Below, piece after piece: positions 10,083-18,464 of a stretch of 53,591 nucleotides of DNA. The position numbers and the translations under genes are program-made. Source of the DNA: Pontibacillus salipaludis (GTDB lineage Bacteria > Bacillota > Bacilli > Bacillales > BH030062); NCBI RefSeq assembly GCF_014642405.1, contig NZ_BMIN01000025.1:1-53591 (forward strand). Reading direction: 5' to 3'. Below the pieces are notes generated by a model, which worked only from the letters and a program-made list of their open reading frames with translations, ran no database searches and was not told the origin of the DNA. Within the stretch, counting starts at the first letter, position 1; every line of letters begins with the position of its first letter.

Positions 10083-10244
10083 CAAATTCATCTAGTATCT
10101 CCAAAAAAATTAAGAAAATACCGACAAAATCCGCTATTTTCTCCACTTATAAGCTAAAAAAAATATTATTTATAATAATTTACTTGATGTAGGAGATAAG
10201 ACTAGTTGAATAGCAGAAACGATTCCACAGAAAGCTTTAAATAA

Positions 10245-10289
10245 AAATAGAGGCACTTAAATCTTTATTTGATTTTAGTGCCTCTATTT
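10245..10289. terminator. Bidirectional terminator after ylqH
   Basis: AAATAGAGGCACTTAAATC pairs with GATTTTAGTGCCTCTATTT with one mismatch around a seven-base loop. It ends the ylqGH transcript on the minus strand and insulates sucC. Confidence 0.9.
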
Positions 10290-10340
10290 AAAAATCATTG
10301 ATTAATATATAAATGCAGTAGTAAACGTTACTAAAATCAC

Positions 10341-10616
10341 TTAAGACTTCATTTGTTTATCAAGTTGATAAACATAAGCAAATACTTCGGCAACCGCTTG
10401 ATACAATTCTTCTGGGATCTTTTCATTAATATCAAGTTCTCCTAATAGTTTTACAAGTGTTGGGTCTTCTTGTATAGGAACTCTGTGATCATTTGCTTTA
10501 TTAATAATATTTGCAGCAATATCCCCTTTTCCTTTAGCAACAACTTTTGGAGCATTAAATTGATCTTCATCATAACTTAATGCTACTGCTTCTCTTTTGT
10601 AGTTAGATTCGCTCAT
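10341..10616 (-). CDS. ylqH: FlhB-like C-terminal domain protein YlqH
   Basis: This 91-residue protein corresponds to the cytoplasmic C-terminal domain of the flagellar/type III export protein FlhB. It has AVALSYDEDQFNAPKVVAKG at residues 11-30, followed by VPIQEDPTLVKLLGELDINEKIPEELY and AVAEVFAYVY. It lacks the membrane part and the autocleaved NPTH motif of FlhB, since the domain begins just after that point. The start overlaps the stop of ylqG by four bases. B. subtilis has the same pair at this position. The function is not established; a role with the neighbouring FliK-like protein is an inference. Confidence 0.88.
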   Translation of the reverse strand: MSESNYKREAVALSYDEDQFNAPKVVAKGKGDIAANIINKANDHRVPIQEDPTLVKLLGELDINEKIPEELYQAVAEVFAYVYQLDKQMKS

Positions 10617-12778
10617 ATTTTTAAATCAAAGCCTCCTGTTTTTCGAGTGGGGTTATTTACTCTATTTATAGCAGTTTCAGAGGAATCTTTAAGGTTGATT
10701 TCCTTATGCCGAACAGTGGATAGCTTATAGTTCAGTTGTTCTAAACCTTTTTCTAGAGATGGCTTAAGCATATGAATAAGATCTTCCACCCCGCTATTTT
10801 CAGTAAATAAGGTGAGTTGGACAACTCGTTTTTGAATCCTCATATCAATAACCGTTTCTTTAAGAGATTGGAGATCAAGATAAAATAAAATGTGACAATA
10901 GTCTGGATCAATTTCTCCATTTTCTTTCTTGTTCCCTTCCACATCCATTGTCACATCTTGCTCAATTCCAAACCACTCTCCTGGCATCTGTACATTAAAT
11001 TGGATAGATTGTTCGGATTCTTGCATCATTATTGGAGCAGCATTAAGATGATTCAACACTCTTTGCAGCCGATCTGCTACAGATGAGGCTAGTGGGTCTT
11101 GCATAGCTTGTAGTATGCTTCCTTTTAAAGATGAGGAGGGTGCTTCTCCTCTCTCCGCTAGTTGATACTCGTAATTAATTCCACTGAGTTGAGTATATGC
11201 TTTTAACTTTACTAAAAATCGATCTTTGGAAGACATAGCTATTTCATTCGTTTCTTGCAACCCATGCCTCAGCCATTCAATAAGTTTTGTAGCTTCTCCT
11301 TTAGGCAATTGGTTGTTCATAACTTGACTCAAAGTGTTTGCAACTTCTTTCAAAGGAGAACGGTTTTCGTTCAGCACTTTAGTTGGGTTTGAACTTCCTA
11401 TAAGGAATCCGAGAGCTTCTACAGACGGTTGTGATGCTCCATGATTACTTAAAGCTCCTTTTAGAGAAGACCATACCCCTGCTACTTGTAGGGATTCAGA
11501 AAGTTGATTTAAAGCTTGTCCAAGCTTTGGAGACATAGGCCCCGGCATATTCCCATTTGGTTCTGTCAATTTATTTAAAATGGACGAAAACTGATGCAGT
11601 AAAGACTTTGTATTTTTTGATACAGGGAGTTGCTGTTGAAACAAGCTAACCAACTGACCCTTTAACTCCCCTGAATTTTTTATTACGAATGAACTTTCTG
11701 ATTCTTTACTAGCGGCAGTTGCATTAAGTTGCTTAACAGCTTGTTGTAAAGACGTTTGATTTTGTCTAAGGAAAGATGCTGGATCTGATACCGTTAAAAG
11801 CTGCTGGGCTTTAAGTATGGGGAACTTCTCATGATTTGCTTTATTACTCATGAGTTGCTCCCATATCCCTTTACTTGTCAAATTTCTCCCCGCATCTTTT
11901 AGATGATCCATTGAATGTAAAGAAGATTGGGGACCATTAACTTGTTCTTCTAAAAGAGATGCAAACGTTTGAATCGCAGAACTTTGATTATGATTAACAG
12001 TTAGCTGAGTTTGAATTTGGGATAATGACGTTTGGTTAGAGATATGCCCACTTCGCTGTAAAAGCTGTAACGCAGCCGTTTGTTCCCCTAAGGGAGCGTT
12101 CATAAATGTCCTCATGATCATTTTATCTAGAGGTAAACCAGATCCTTTTCTTCCAAGAACCTGTTGTAATTGATGGCCAAGAGAAGCCCGAGTTTGACTC
12201 TCAAGACTTCCCGCATCTGTAAATATAGATTGAAGAGAAGCTGTTAAAGAAGATGATTCTGTGTATTTAGTGTATAAAGCTTGAAACACAGATGATTTAA
12301 CCGGCAAATTCCTTGAAAACATGTCTAATAAAATTTGAGATGCTTTCGATCGAGGACCCCACTGTTCCAATATTTGCAGCGCTTCTTTTAGATCTTTTCG
12401 TGTAAAGGGAATGTCTCGTTGAATTAGTTCATTCACGAAACTCATTTGGCTCTTAGAAGGACTTGAGATACCTAATTGATGCAGTAATTGTGTTGAAGAC
12501 TGAAGCGTTTTCCCCTTCTCCCCTTCTACCACTTTTAGGCGAAGCATAGGCTTTGTTTGTTGAACTTGAAATACATACCTTTCATTTACAGAGAGGGATG
12601 CTTCTAGCTGAGCGTTCATTTGGCCACCACCAATTTGAACCAGCGCTTTTGCTTGAGGGTATAACTTTAATACTTTACCACCGACCAGACTCCCTTGTTG
12701 TAGTGATTGTGACGGTTGGTTCAGAACCGCTGATGAACGCAGTTGGTTAAGGAATTGAGGAGCCGTTAAAGATGACAT
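10613..12778 (-). CDS. ylqG: Large protein with FliK-like C-terminal region, YlqG
   Basis: A 721-residue protein rich in Q, S, L and N, with no signal peptide or membrane segment. Most of it looks like low-complexity helical linker. The last 120 residues, from about VQMPGEWFGIEQDVTMDVEG through VVQLTLFTENSGVEDLIHML, resemble the C-terminal domain of flagellar hook-length protein FliK. It occupies the position of B. subtilis YlqG, between rnhB and ylqH, and is longer than I remember that protein being. It overlaps ylqH by four bases, pointing to coexpression. I assign the FliK similarity from pattern only; the function is unknown. Confidence 0.75.
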   Translation of the reverse strand: MSSLTAPQFLNQLRSSAVLNQPSQSLQQGSLVGGKVLKLYPQAKALVQIGGGQMNAQLEASLSVNERYVFQVQQTKPMLRLKVVEGEKGKTLQSSTQLLHQLGISSPSKSQMSFVNELIQRDIPFTRKDLKEALQILEQWGPRSKASQILLDMFSRNLPVKSSVFQALYTKYTESSSLTASLQSIFTDAGSLESQTRASLGHQLQQVLGRKGSGLPLDKMIMRTFMNAPLGEQTAALQLLQRSGHISNQTSLSQIQTQLTVNHNQSSAIQTFASLLEEQVNGPQSSLHSMDHLKDAGRNLTSKGIWEQLMSNKANHEKFPILKAQQLLTVSDPASFLRQNQTSLQQAVKQLNATAASKESESSFVIKNSGELKGQLVSLFQQQLPVSKNTKSLLHQFSSILNKLTEPNGNMPGPMSPKLGQALNQLSESLQVAGVWSSLKGALSNHGASQPSVEALGFLIGSSNPTKVLNENRSPLKEVANTLSQVMNNQLPKGEATKLIEWLRHGLQETNEIAMSSKDRFLVKLKAYTQLSGINYEYQLAERGEAPSSSLKGSILQAMQDPLASSVADRLQRVLNHLNAAPIMMQESEQSIQFNVQMPGEWFGIEQDVTMDVEGNKKENGEIDPDYCHILFYLDLQSLKETVIDMRIQKRVVQLTLFTENSGVEDLIHMLKPSLEKGLEQLNYKLSTVRHKEINLKDSSETAINRVNNPTRKTGGFDLKI

Positions 12779-12794
12779 TCTCTATCCCCTCTCT

Positions 12795-13574
12795 TTACTG
12801 AAATGTTAACGAAGCTTCCTTTACCGGTGCAAACGATCTCCTGTGATACGGAGTAACTCCATGTTGTTTTAAAGCTTGAAGATGATTCTTCGTACCATAA
12901 CCAGCATTCTGATTAAATTCATATGCCGGATAAGATCGGTGAAGGTCATCCATATAACGATCTCGTGTCACTTTTGCAAGGACACTAGCAGCTGCAATAG
13001 AGATGCTTCGCTGATCTCCTTTAGGAAAGGCATCTACTGGTGCACGCGTATTTGTTAAAGGGAGAGCATCAATCAAAAGCTGATCGGGTTCTTTGCTTAA
13101 CTGACCAATTGCTCTATGCATCGCCAATTTAGTAGCCTCATAGATGTTAATGTCATCAATCGTTTCACTTGTTACAATCCCAATTCCATATGAAATAGAA
13201 TGGGCTTTTATATAGTCAAAGAACATATCCTTTTGGCTTTCTGAAAGTGCTTTTGAATCATATAATCCTTCTAAATAGAACGTATCAGGTAAAATCACTG
13301 CCGCAGCTACAACAGGACCTGCTATAGGCCCTCGACCCGCCTCATCGATTCCAGCGATTAGCTCTTTCCCTCTTTCCTTGTATGCATTCTCATAGGTTTT
13401 CATAGCCTCAAATTGATCTTTGAGCGCCTGTTTTCTTGCTAATTGTTTGTGATATTGTTTAACCAACTTTTGTACACCTTTACGGTCATCAGATTCTAAA
13501 GCCTGTAATTCTTCTGGTGTACACCCTGTGTCAAAAAGTTTTCCCTTTATTTCTGCAATGGTCTCTTTACTCAT
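12795..13574 (-). CDS. rnhB: Ribonuclease HII
   Basis: RNase HII removes ribonucleotides and primer RNA from DNA:RNA hybrids. This 259-residue protein has the catalytic block IAGIDEAGRGPIAGPVVAAA, with the DEAG(R) aspartate and glutamate, and the later LLIDAL and AAASVLAKVTRDRYM motifs. An N-terminal extension of about 70 residues before the catalytic domain is typical of Bacillus RnhB. It precedes ylqG by 16 bases and follows rbgA after a terminator, matching the B. subtilis order. Confidence 0.96.
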   Translation of the reverse strand: MSKETIAEIKGKLFDTGCTPEELQALESDDRKGVQKLVKQYHKQLARKQALKDQFEAMKTYENAYKERGKELIAGIDEAGRGPIAGPVVAAAVILPDTFYLEGLYDSKALSESQKDMFFDYIKAHSISYGIGIVTSETIDDINIYEATKLAMHRAIGQLSKEPDQLLIDALPLTNTRAPVDAFPKGDQRSISIAAASVLAKVTRDRYMDDLHRSYPAYEFNQNAGYGTKNHLQALKQHGVTPYHRRSFAPVKEASLTFQ

Positions 13575-13649
13575 GATCGTCCTCGTTTCCTCTTTTATCG
13601 GTTTTCTCTACATATCTCTTAAGGATGGATTTGATATTTTCTCACACAA

Positions 13650-13682
13650 AAAGCTGACCCTCAACATGAGAAAGTCAGCCTT
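13650..13682 (-). terminator. lepB-rbgA terminator
   Basis: On the minus strand AAGGCTGAC pairs with GTCAGCTTT (one G-U pair) around a 15-base loop and is followed by a T-run. It lies just after the rbgA stop and before rnhB. Confidence 0.75.
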
Positions 13683-13687
13683 ATCTT

Positions 13688-14542
13688 TTATTGTATCATA
13701 TCTGGTGTTTCCAAAGTGACTCTGCCAATCTTGGCTGAACGTAAATCACGAATAATTACCTCAGCCACTTTATCATAATTAATATTTCCACCGCTCTCTA
13801 AGCAGCCTCTCTTCGTTCCGATATGATCAAATACTTCTCCCATATCATCCACATCAGCAGACACTCCGAAGCGTTCTTGCAAAAGGCTTGGATAATGTTC
13901 TTGTAAAAAGCGAATGAAAAAAGCAGCCACGTCTGGAATAGGTAAAATATTATCTTTAATCGTACCAATCGTAGCTAGGCGAAACCCAACAATTTCCTCT
14001 TCAAATTTCGGCCACAGAATACCTGGTGTATCTAGAAGCTCGAAGTCTTTTTTCACTTTGATCCATTGTTGAGCAGTCGTAACGCCTGGTCGATCACCTG
14101 TTTTTGTAATCTTCTTTTTCGCGAGACGATTAATAAGTGTAGATTTCCCAACATTCGGAATACCGATAATCATAGCCCGCGCTGGTCTTGGACGTACACC
14201 TTTTTTCCTTAAGCGTTCTAACTTTTCTTGACCCATGTCTTTAGCTTTTTGAATAACATACTGTACGTCTTTTGGATCATCCACATTTACTGCTATTGCC
14301 TCGATATCTTGCTCTTTATACCAACTAATCCACTTATTCGTAACCCCATCATCAGCTAAGTCTCTCTTCATAAGAAGAACCATCTTAGGCTTCTGTTGAA
14401 GCACTTGATGAAGCATTGGGTTTTGTGAAGAGTATGGTGCACGTGCATCTACTAATTCAATGACAAAGTCAACAAGCTTTAATTTCTCTTCTACTTGTCG
14501 TTTGGCTTTAGCCATATGGCCCGGAAACCATTGAATCGTCAT
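13688..14542 (-). CDS. rbgA: Ribosome biogenesis GTPase RbgA (YlqF)
   Basis: RbgA is a circularly permuted GTPase needed for late 50S subunit assembly. The ATG at 14540-14542 gives MTIQWFPGHMAKA, the family's start, with AAAGGA nine bases upstream; two upstream in-frame ATGs overlap that site. The permuted order is visible: the G4 position near residues 58-61, G1 GIPNVGKST at 127-135, G2-like GVTT at 153-156, and G3 DTPG at 171-174. The C-terminal ANTAR-like domain ends the 284-residue protein. The G4 motif reads MKRD instead of NKxD, so its usual asparagine is replaced. It follows lepB by 15 bases. Confidence 0.95.
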   Translation of the reverse strand: MTIQWFPGHMAKAKRQVEEKLKLVDFVIELVDARAPYSSQNPMLHQVLQQKPKMVLLMKRDLADDGVTNKWISWYKEQDIEAIAVNVDDPKDVQYVIQKAKDMGQEKLERLRKKGVRPRPARAMIIGIPNVGKSTLINRLAKKKITKTGDRPGVTTAQQWIKVKKDFELLDTPGILWPKFEEEIVGFRLATIGTIKDNILPIPDVAAFFIRFLQEHYPSLLQERFGVSADVDDMGEVFDHIGTKRGCLESGGNINYDKVAEVIIRDLRSAKIGRVTLETPDMIQ

Positions 14543-14557
14543 AGTCATCATCCTTTA

Positions 14558-15115
14558 TCAATCTACAAAACCAAACCGTTCCATAGGCCAATAAATAAAC
14601 CTGGTTTCCCCTACTATCCTCTCTAAAGGAATCAACCCAAGCATACGGCTATCTGTTGAGTTATTACGGTTATCCCCAAGTACTAGAACATGGCCTTCAG
14701 GAATGGTTTCATAGTTCCCTTTTATATCTTGTAATCGAAAATCAAACGTATAAGATTGATTCTCTGAAAGTCGGTCTAATCTTTCTTTCAAGAACGTTTC
14801 CTCTACAGGTTCTCCGTTCACATATAATGTATCATCCCGGTATTCAATGTGATCGCCCGGGAGGCCTATTACTCGTTTAATATAATCTTTCGTTTCTGTT
14901 GCATGAAACACAACGATATCAAAACGTTCTGGTTTTCCAATAGAGTAACTAAATTTATTCACAATCATGTGGTCACCATTTTCTAGCGTCGGAAGCATAG
15001 ATGGCCCGTCCACTACGATTGGAGCAAATAAAAATACGCGGATGACAATTGCTAAAATGGCTGCAACGATCAACGCTTTTATCCAATCAAGCCATTCATT
15101 TCTTTTCTTCGTCAT
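14558..15115 (-). CDS. lepB: Type I signal peptidase (SipS/LepB)
   Basis: This membrane protease removes signal peptides from exported proteins. The ATG at 15113-15115 follows GGAGGGAAGCTGG; a GTG five codons upstream lies inside that ribosome binding site. The 185-residue protein has one N-terminal membrane segment (about residues 13-31). The catalytic serine is S39 in GPSMLPTL and the lysine is K80 in DYIKRVIGLPGD. The conserved box GDNRNNSTDSRMLGLIP is near the C-terminus. This is the small single-anchor type found in Gram-positives, and it is cotranscribed with rbgA. Confidence 0.96.
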   Translation of the reverse strand: MTKKRNEWLDWIKALIVAAILAIVIRVFLFAPIVVDGPSMLPTLENGDHMIVNKFSYSIGKPERFDIVVFHATETKDYIKRVIGLPGDHIEYRDDTLYVNGEPVEETFLKERLDRLSENQSYTFDFRLQDIKGNYETIPEGHVLVLGDNRNNSTDSRMLGLIPLERIVGETRFIYWPMERFGFVD

Positions 15116-15168
15116 CCAGCTTCCCTCCACTATGTAAACAACATCTGTTATAAGTCATTATAGAACAA

Positions 15169-15196
15169 AAAGGAGCCTGTCTAAACAAGCTCCTTT
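15169..15196 (-). terminator. rplS terminator
   Basis: AAAGGAGC and TGT pair with ACA and GCTCCTTT around one mismatch and a four-base loop, followed on the minus strand by five Ts. Confidence 0.85.
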
Positions 15197-15210
15197 CTTT
15201 CGTGTTCATC

Positions 15211-15555
15211 TTAGCGAATTTCTTTAATGCGCGCAGCTTTACCACGTAGGTTACGTAGGTAGTAAAGTTTAGCACGACGTACTTTACCACGACGAACAAC
15301 TTCGATTTTATCAACGCGTGGAGAGTGTACTGGGAACGTACGTTCAACACCAACGCCAGAAGAAATTTTACGTACAGTGAATGTTTCGGAGATGCCTCCG
15401 CCACGGCGCTTAATTACAACACCTTCAAACACCTGAATACGTTCGCGGCTTCCCTCAACAACTTTAACGTGAACTTTTACAGTGTCACCAGCTTTGAAAC
15501 GTGGAAGATCTTCGCGTAGCTGTTCTTTAGTAATTTCTTGGATCAAGTTTTGCAT
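15211..15555 (-). CDS. rplS: 50S ribosomal protein L19
   Basis: L19 sits at the interface of the 30S and 50S subunits. The 114-residue protein begins [18 protein letters not shown] and has the typical [38 protein letters not shown] and [14 protein letters not shown] blocks. The ATG follows AGGAGTGAAACAGG. It has its own promoter and a leader that fits the L19 leader type, and ends in a strong terminator, so it is a separate unit between trmD and lepB. Confidence 0.98.
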   Translation of the reverse strand: MQNLIQEITKEQLREDLPRFKAGDTVKVHVKVVEGSRERIQVFEGVVIKRRGGGISETFTVRKISSGVGVERTFPVHSPRVDKIEVVRRGKVRRAKLYYLRNLRGKAARIKEIR

Positions 15556-15646
15556 CCTGTTTCACTCCTTCTTCACCAATGCTCTTACCTGGATTGACCT
15601 GGTAGCGGAACATCGTAATTAGACTTAAGCTAAACGCCTAAGCACA
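15556..15646 (-). ncRNA. Candidate ribosomal protein L19 leader (autoregulatory 5' UTR)
   Basis: The transcribed leader between the rplS promoter and its start is about 90 nt. It contains paired blocks such as CTACC/GGTAAG around AGGTCAATCCA, and a conserved-looking CCGCTACC ... AGCATTGGTGAAG. A leader regulating L19 is known in B. subtilis and relatives. I match it by position and general pattern, not by covariance model. Confidence 0.55.
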
Positions 15647-15652
15647 AGTTTT

Positions 15653-15681
15653 AATATAGCATAATTACAATGATGATGCAA
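15653..15681 (-). promoter_or_regulatory. Candidate SigA promoter for rplS
   Basis: On the minus strand TTGCAT (15676-15681) and TATATT (15653-15658) are 17 bases apart, just after the trmD stop. Confidence 0.65.
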
Positions 15682-15688
15682 TATGCTT

Positions 15689-16420
15689 TTAATCATTCTG
15701 CCATTCATTTATCCATTGTTTTTCTTGTTCCGTTAATGAGCGTTGTTCAATAAGATCTTTACGCCTCTCATAAGTTCGCTTTAAGGACTGTTTATGTCTC
15801 CATTCATCAATCTTTGCATGGTTGCCGGAGAATAACACCTCGGGCACGTGCATTCCTCGAAAATCACGAGGCCGTGTGTAGTGAGGATGTTCTAATAGGC
15901 CATTTGAGAAGGAATCTTCAGGTGCTGAAGATGCGTTCCCTAGTACACCGGGTAACAATCGCACAACACTGTCCATCACAACCATAGCCCCAAGCTCTCC
16001 ACCGGTTAACACGTAATCCCCTATAGAGATCTCATCCGTTACAACATGTTCACGAATCCTCTCATCATAACCTTCATAATGGCCACATAAGAAAATTAAA
16101 TGATCTTCCTGAGCTAATTCTTCTGCCTTAGCCTGAGAATGCGGTTCACCTTGAGGGCACATAAGAATGACTCTTGGCTTCTTCCCTTGCTTATCTTTAA
16201 TAGCATCTACTGCGTCAAAGATCGGCTGAGGAGATAAGACCATACCAGCTCCCCCTCCGTAAGGGGTGTCATCTACCTTTAAGTGTTTACTTTCGGTATA
16301 GTCTCGAAAATTAACAGTCTCATATGAAAATGCATCTAAATCCTGAGCTTTTTTCATAATAGATGTATTGAGTACCCCACTAAACATTTCTGGGAACAAA
16401 GTCAAAATATCAATATGCAT
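15689..16420 (-). CDS. trmD: tRNA (guanine37-N1)-methyltransferase
   Basis: TrmD methylates G37 next to the anticodon and prevents frameshifting. The 243-residue protein has the SPOUT trefoil-knot signature [12 protein letters not shown] and [29 protein letters not shown] and the substrate-binding [16 protein letters not shown] follow. It overlaps the stop of rimM by one base (16420), and rimM-trmD-rplS is the standard bacterial order. Confidence 0.98.
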   Translation of the reverse strand: MHIDILTLFPEMFSGVLNTSIMKKAQDLDAFSYETVNFRDYTESKHLKVDDTPYGGGAGMVLSPQPIFDAVDAIKDKQGKKPRVILMCPQGEPHSQAKAEELAQEDHLIFLCGHYEGYDERIREHVVTDEISIGDYVLTGGELGAMVVMDSVVRLLPGVLGNASSAPEDSFSNGLLEHPHYTRPRDFRGMHVPEVLFSGNHAKIDEWRHKQSLKRTYERRKDLIEQRSLTEQEKQWINEWQND

Positions 16421-16941
16421 TAGTCAAGCAGCCCTTCCATTGGTTCAATTGTGATCGTTTTGTTGTGGATGTCTATTTCTTTTACAACTTGTTCGATATA
16501 AGGGATTAGAGCATCCTTTTTCTGAGGACGCTTTACGACCCACACATCATTTCCACCAGGGCTTAAAATTTCTTTCACGGTTCCCACAACTTCCTCTTCC
16601 GTTGTTTGTACGGAACAACCGATAATCTCGTGGTAATAGAATTCTCCTTCATCCAGAGGAGTTTGTTGCTCTTTCGTGATCGCTAATGTGCCGCCTTTTA
16701 ACGATTCAACCTCATTTAATGAGCTATACTCCTCAAAATGAAGAAGGTGAAAGGATTTATGCATACGATGACCTTTAATCGTTAATGCAATGGGTTCTTC
16801 TTGCTTTGACTGCGGAACCCAGTATACTTCATTTCCTGGTTCAAAACGATCTTCAAAATCTGTTACTTGAATTACGCGAATTTCACCGCGTACTCCATGA
16901 GTATTCACGACCTTACCTATTGTATATAATTCTTTATCCAT
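16420..16941 (-). CDS. rimM: Ribosome maturation factor RimM
   Basis: RimM binds S19 and helps assemble the 30S head. The 173-residue protein has the N-terminal RimM beta-barrel, starting [20 protein letters not shown]-terminal PRC-barrel has [27 protein letters not shown] and [13 protein letters not shown]. It is directly upstream of trmD (one-base overlap) and downstream of ylqD by nine bases, so the group is cotranscribed. Confidence 0.96.
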   Translation of the reverse strand: MDKELYTIGKVVNTHGVRGEIRVIQVTDFEDRFEPGNEVYWVPQSKQEEPIALTIKGHRMHKSFHLLHFEEYSSLNEVESLKGGTLAITKEQQTPLDEGEFYYHEIIGCSVQTTEEEVVGTVKEILSPGGNDVWVVKRPQKKDALIPYIEQVVKEIDIHNKTITIEPMEGLLD

Positions 16942-16950
16942 TCACATCAC

Positions 16951-17340
16951 CTATTTATCAATCCGGATTACTTTACCATCTTGAACAATAATCGCGCCCT
17001 GGTTCATTTGTTCGTCCCAGGTATCCCCTACATTTAGGTCTACTATGGATTCCACTTCCCCATCTTCTATTTCACTGCCTAATGGTAGGATTTCTAGTTG
17101 TTCGAGTTGATATTCAAGCCACCGAATTTTTTCTTTTCTCTTATCGATTTCTCGATTAAAACGCTTTGCTACTTCTTCTCTGGAGATATTTTGTTTTACT
17201 TCAATCTTTCTTTTTTCAAAGGAAAGTTGCTGACACTCTTCATCAAGTCTAGCTTTCCGTGTTTCAAACTCTTGCTGTAACTTTTCTTTACTTGCTTCTG
17301 TAAGAACACGTTTTACTGGTACACGTTTGATGATGTTCAT
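16951..17340 (-). CDS. ylqD: YlqD family protein
   Basis: A 129-residue protein of unknown function found between khpA and rimM in Bacillaceae. I start it at the ATG (17338-17340) after AAAGGAGCGAATGTG, giving MNIIKRVPVKRVLTEASKE as in relatives; in-frame codons upstream are not conserved. Residues about 15-75 are highly charged and predicted by eye as a coiled coil. The C-terminal part (LGSEIEDGEVESIVDLNVGDTW) looks like a small beta domain. No catalytic motif is visible. Confidence 0.85.
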   Translation of the reverse strand: MNIIKRVPVKRVLTEASKEKLQQEFETRKARLDEECQQLSFEKRKIEVKQNISREEVAKRFNREIDKRKEKIRWLEYQLEQLEILPLGSEIEDGEVESIVDLNVGDTWDEQMNQGAIIVQDGKVIRIDK

Positions 17341-17434
17341 CACATTCGCTCCTTTAACCGTAAACGACTCTTCTATACATCCCAAGGATTTTGCTTTATG
17401 AAGAGCAAATTACACGAAAAAGTTTAACCTAGTA

Positions 17435-17465
17435 AAAAAGGGAAAGGTGGCCCCTCTCCCTTTTT
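17435..17465 (-). terminator. Hairpin after khpA
   Basis: AAAAAGGGA pairs with TCCCTTTTT, with a longer imperfect GG/CC continuation, overlapping the khpA stop. On the minus strand it is followed by TTTACTAGG. It could end the rpsP-khpA transcript ahead of ylqD. Confidence 0.75.
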
Positions 17466-17691
17466 ACATAATATCTAAATAAATTCGCTTCTTGGAATTC
17501 GATCCTGCCGCATATACAACGGTTCGGATGGCCTTAGCCACTCGTCCGTGTCTACCAATCACCTTGCCGACATCATCTTTGTGAACAGATAAGTGATACG
17601 TAAGCTTACGCTCTTCTTCTTGCTCTGTAACGGCAACATCATCTGGATAATCAACTAGTGGACGTACAATGGTTTCGATTAAGGCTTTCAC
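17464..17691 (-). CDS. khpA: KH-domain RNA-binding protein KhpA (YlqC)
   Basis: KhpA is a single-KH-domain protein that works with KhpB/Jag in RNA binding and cell-elongation control in Firmicutes. The 75-residue protein has the KH core with the GxxG loop in VGKVIGRHGRVAKAIRTVV. It sits 14 bases after rpsP, as in B. subtilis, and is probably expressed with it. Confidence 0.93.
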   Translation of the reverse strand: MKALIETIVRPLVDYPDDVAVTEQEEERKLTYHLSVHKDDVGKVIGRHGRVAKAIRTVVYAAGSNSKKRIYLDIM

Positions 17692-17705
17692 GATATCACA
17701 CTACT

Positions 17706-17978
17706 TTACTTTTGAGTTTTTTGTGCGTGAAACTTTTCCATAAGACCTTGTGTTGAGAACAAGTTGCGAACTGTGTCAGATGGCTTAGCGCCTTCTGTCA
17801 TCCAGTTAAGAGCTTTTTCTTCATTTACAGTAACCTCTGTTGGGTTAGCTGTTGGGTTGTACGTTCCGATCTCTTCGATGAAACGACCATCACGTGGGGA
17901 ACGAGAATCTGCTACTACTATACGATAGAATGGGTTACGCTTAGAACCCATGCGCTTTAGGCGAATTTTTACTGCCAT
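17706..17978 (-). CDS. rpsP: 30S ribosomal protein S16
   Basis: S16 is an early-binding 30S protein. The ATG at 17976-17978 follows GGAGGTATTTAAT and gives 90 residues, the family length, starting [19 protein letters not shown]. An upstream in-frame ATG overlaps the ribosome binding site. The block [18 protein letters not shown] is conserved. It has its own promoter upstream, needed here because a 350-base repeat array separates it from ffh. Confidence 0.98.
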   Translation of the reverse strand: MAVKIRLKRMGSKRNPFYRIVVADSRSPRDGRFIEEIGTYNPTANPTEVTVNEEKALNWMTEGAKPSDTVRNLFSTQGLMEKFHAQKTQK

Positions 17979-18030
17979 ATTAAATACCTCCATATTTTCA
18001 AATGCTTATTTTTACTTAACACAATTTTAG

Positions 18031-18059
18031 ATTTTAGCAGAGAACTGCGAGTGTGTAAA
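18031..18059 (-). promoter_or_regulatory. Candidate SigA promoter for rpsP
   Basis: On the minus strand TTTACA (18054-18059) and TAAAAT (18031-18036) are exactly 17 bases apart, about 50 bases before rpsP and just outside the repeat array. Confidence 0.7.
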
Positions 18060-18110
18060 GGGGTTTTGCATTACATATTAATAAAAGTGTGAAAGGCGCT
18101 TCGATCACAG

Positions 18111-18462
18111 TCCAGCTCCAACGGTTAGGCCCTAGCGCGATAAGTAAAAACACTGCGGTGAGGAAACCTCACCTACGCGCTTTTACTTATCCGTACGGGC
18201 CTGGACGAACCGTTTCCGCTTCCTGCTTTTCCAGCTCCGGCGGGGAGGAGCTAGCGCGATAAGCAATCGACTTGCAGTGACTAACGTCACTTCCAGTCGC
18301 TTGCTTATCCGTACGCTCCTGTTCACCCCGCCTGCGCTTTTCCAAATGTCCAGTTCCGGCTCCTAGCCCCTAGCGTCATAAGCCATTCAACTACAGTGGT
18401 TTTCAACCACTTTCGTTGCTTGGCTTATGCGTACGGGGCTAAGCAGTCGCCTGCACTTTTCC
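18111..18462. repeat. Three tandem copies of a ~119-bp palindromic repeat
   Basis: Three units follow one another with a period of about 119 bases, with paired arms at 18120-18214, 18239-18332 and 18358-18451. Each has an outer arm, a conserved TAGCG.(G/C)ATAAG block, a central hairpin, and a returning CTTAT(C/G)CGTACG block. The units are separated by CTTTTCCA and (A/G)TCCAG(C/T)TCC. The arms differ between units but stay complementary: GGTGAGG/CCTCACC, AGTGAC/GTCACT and AGTGGTT/AACCACT in the centre, and GATAAGTAAAA, GATAAGCAA and CATAAGCCA with their complements in the middle. The array fills the ffh-rpsP gap. The family looks like one dispersed in many Bacillaceae genomes; this is from memory. 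Confidence 0.88.
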
Positions 18463-18464
18463 TT

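Larger units (their letters stand above)
10018..10340. other. Intergenic region upstream of sucC
   Basis: This 323-base AT-rich interval holds the sucC promoter candidate on its left and a bidirectional terminator on its right. I see no further gene. Reading frames extending sucC upstream are AT-rich and lack family similarity. Confidence 0.6.
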
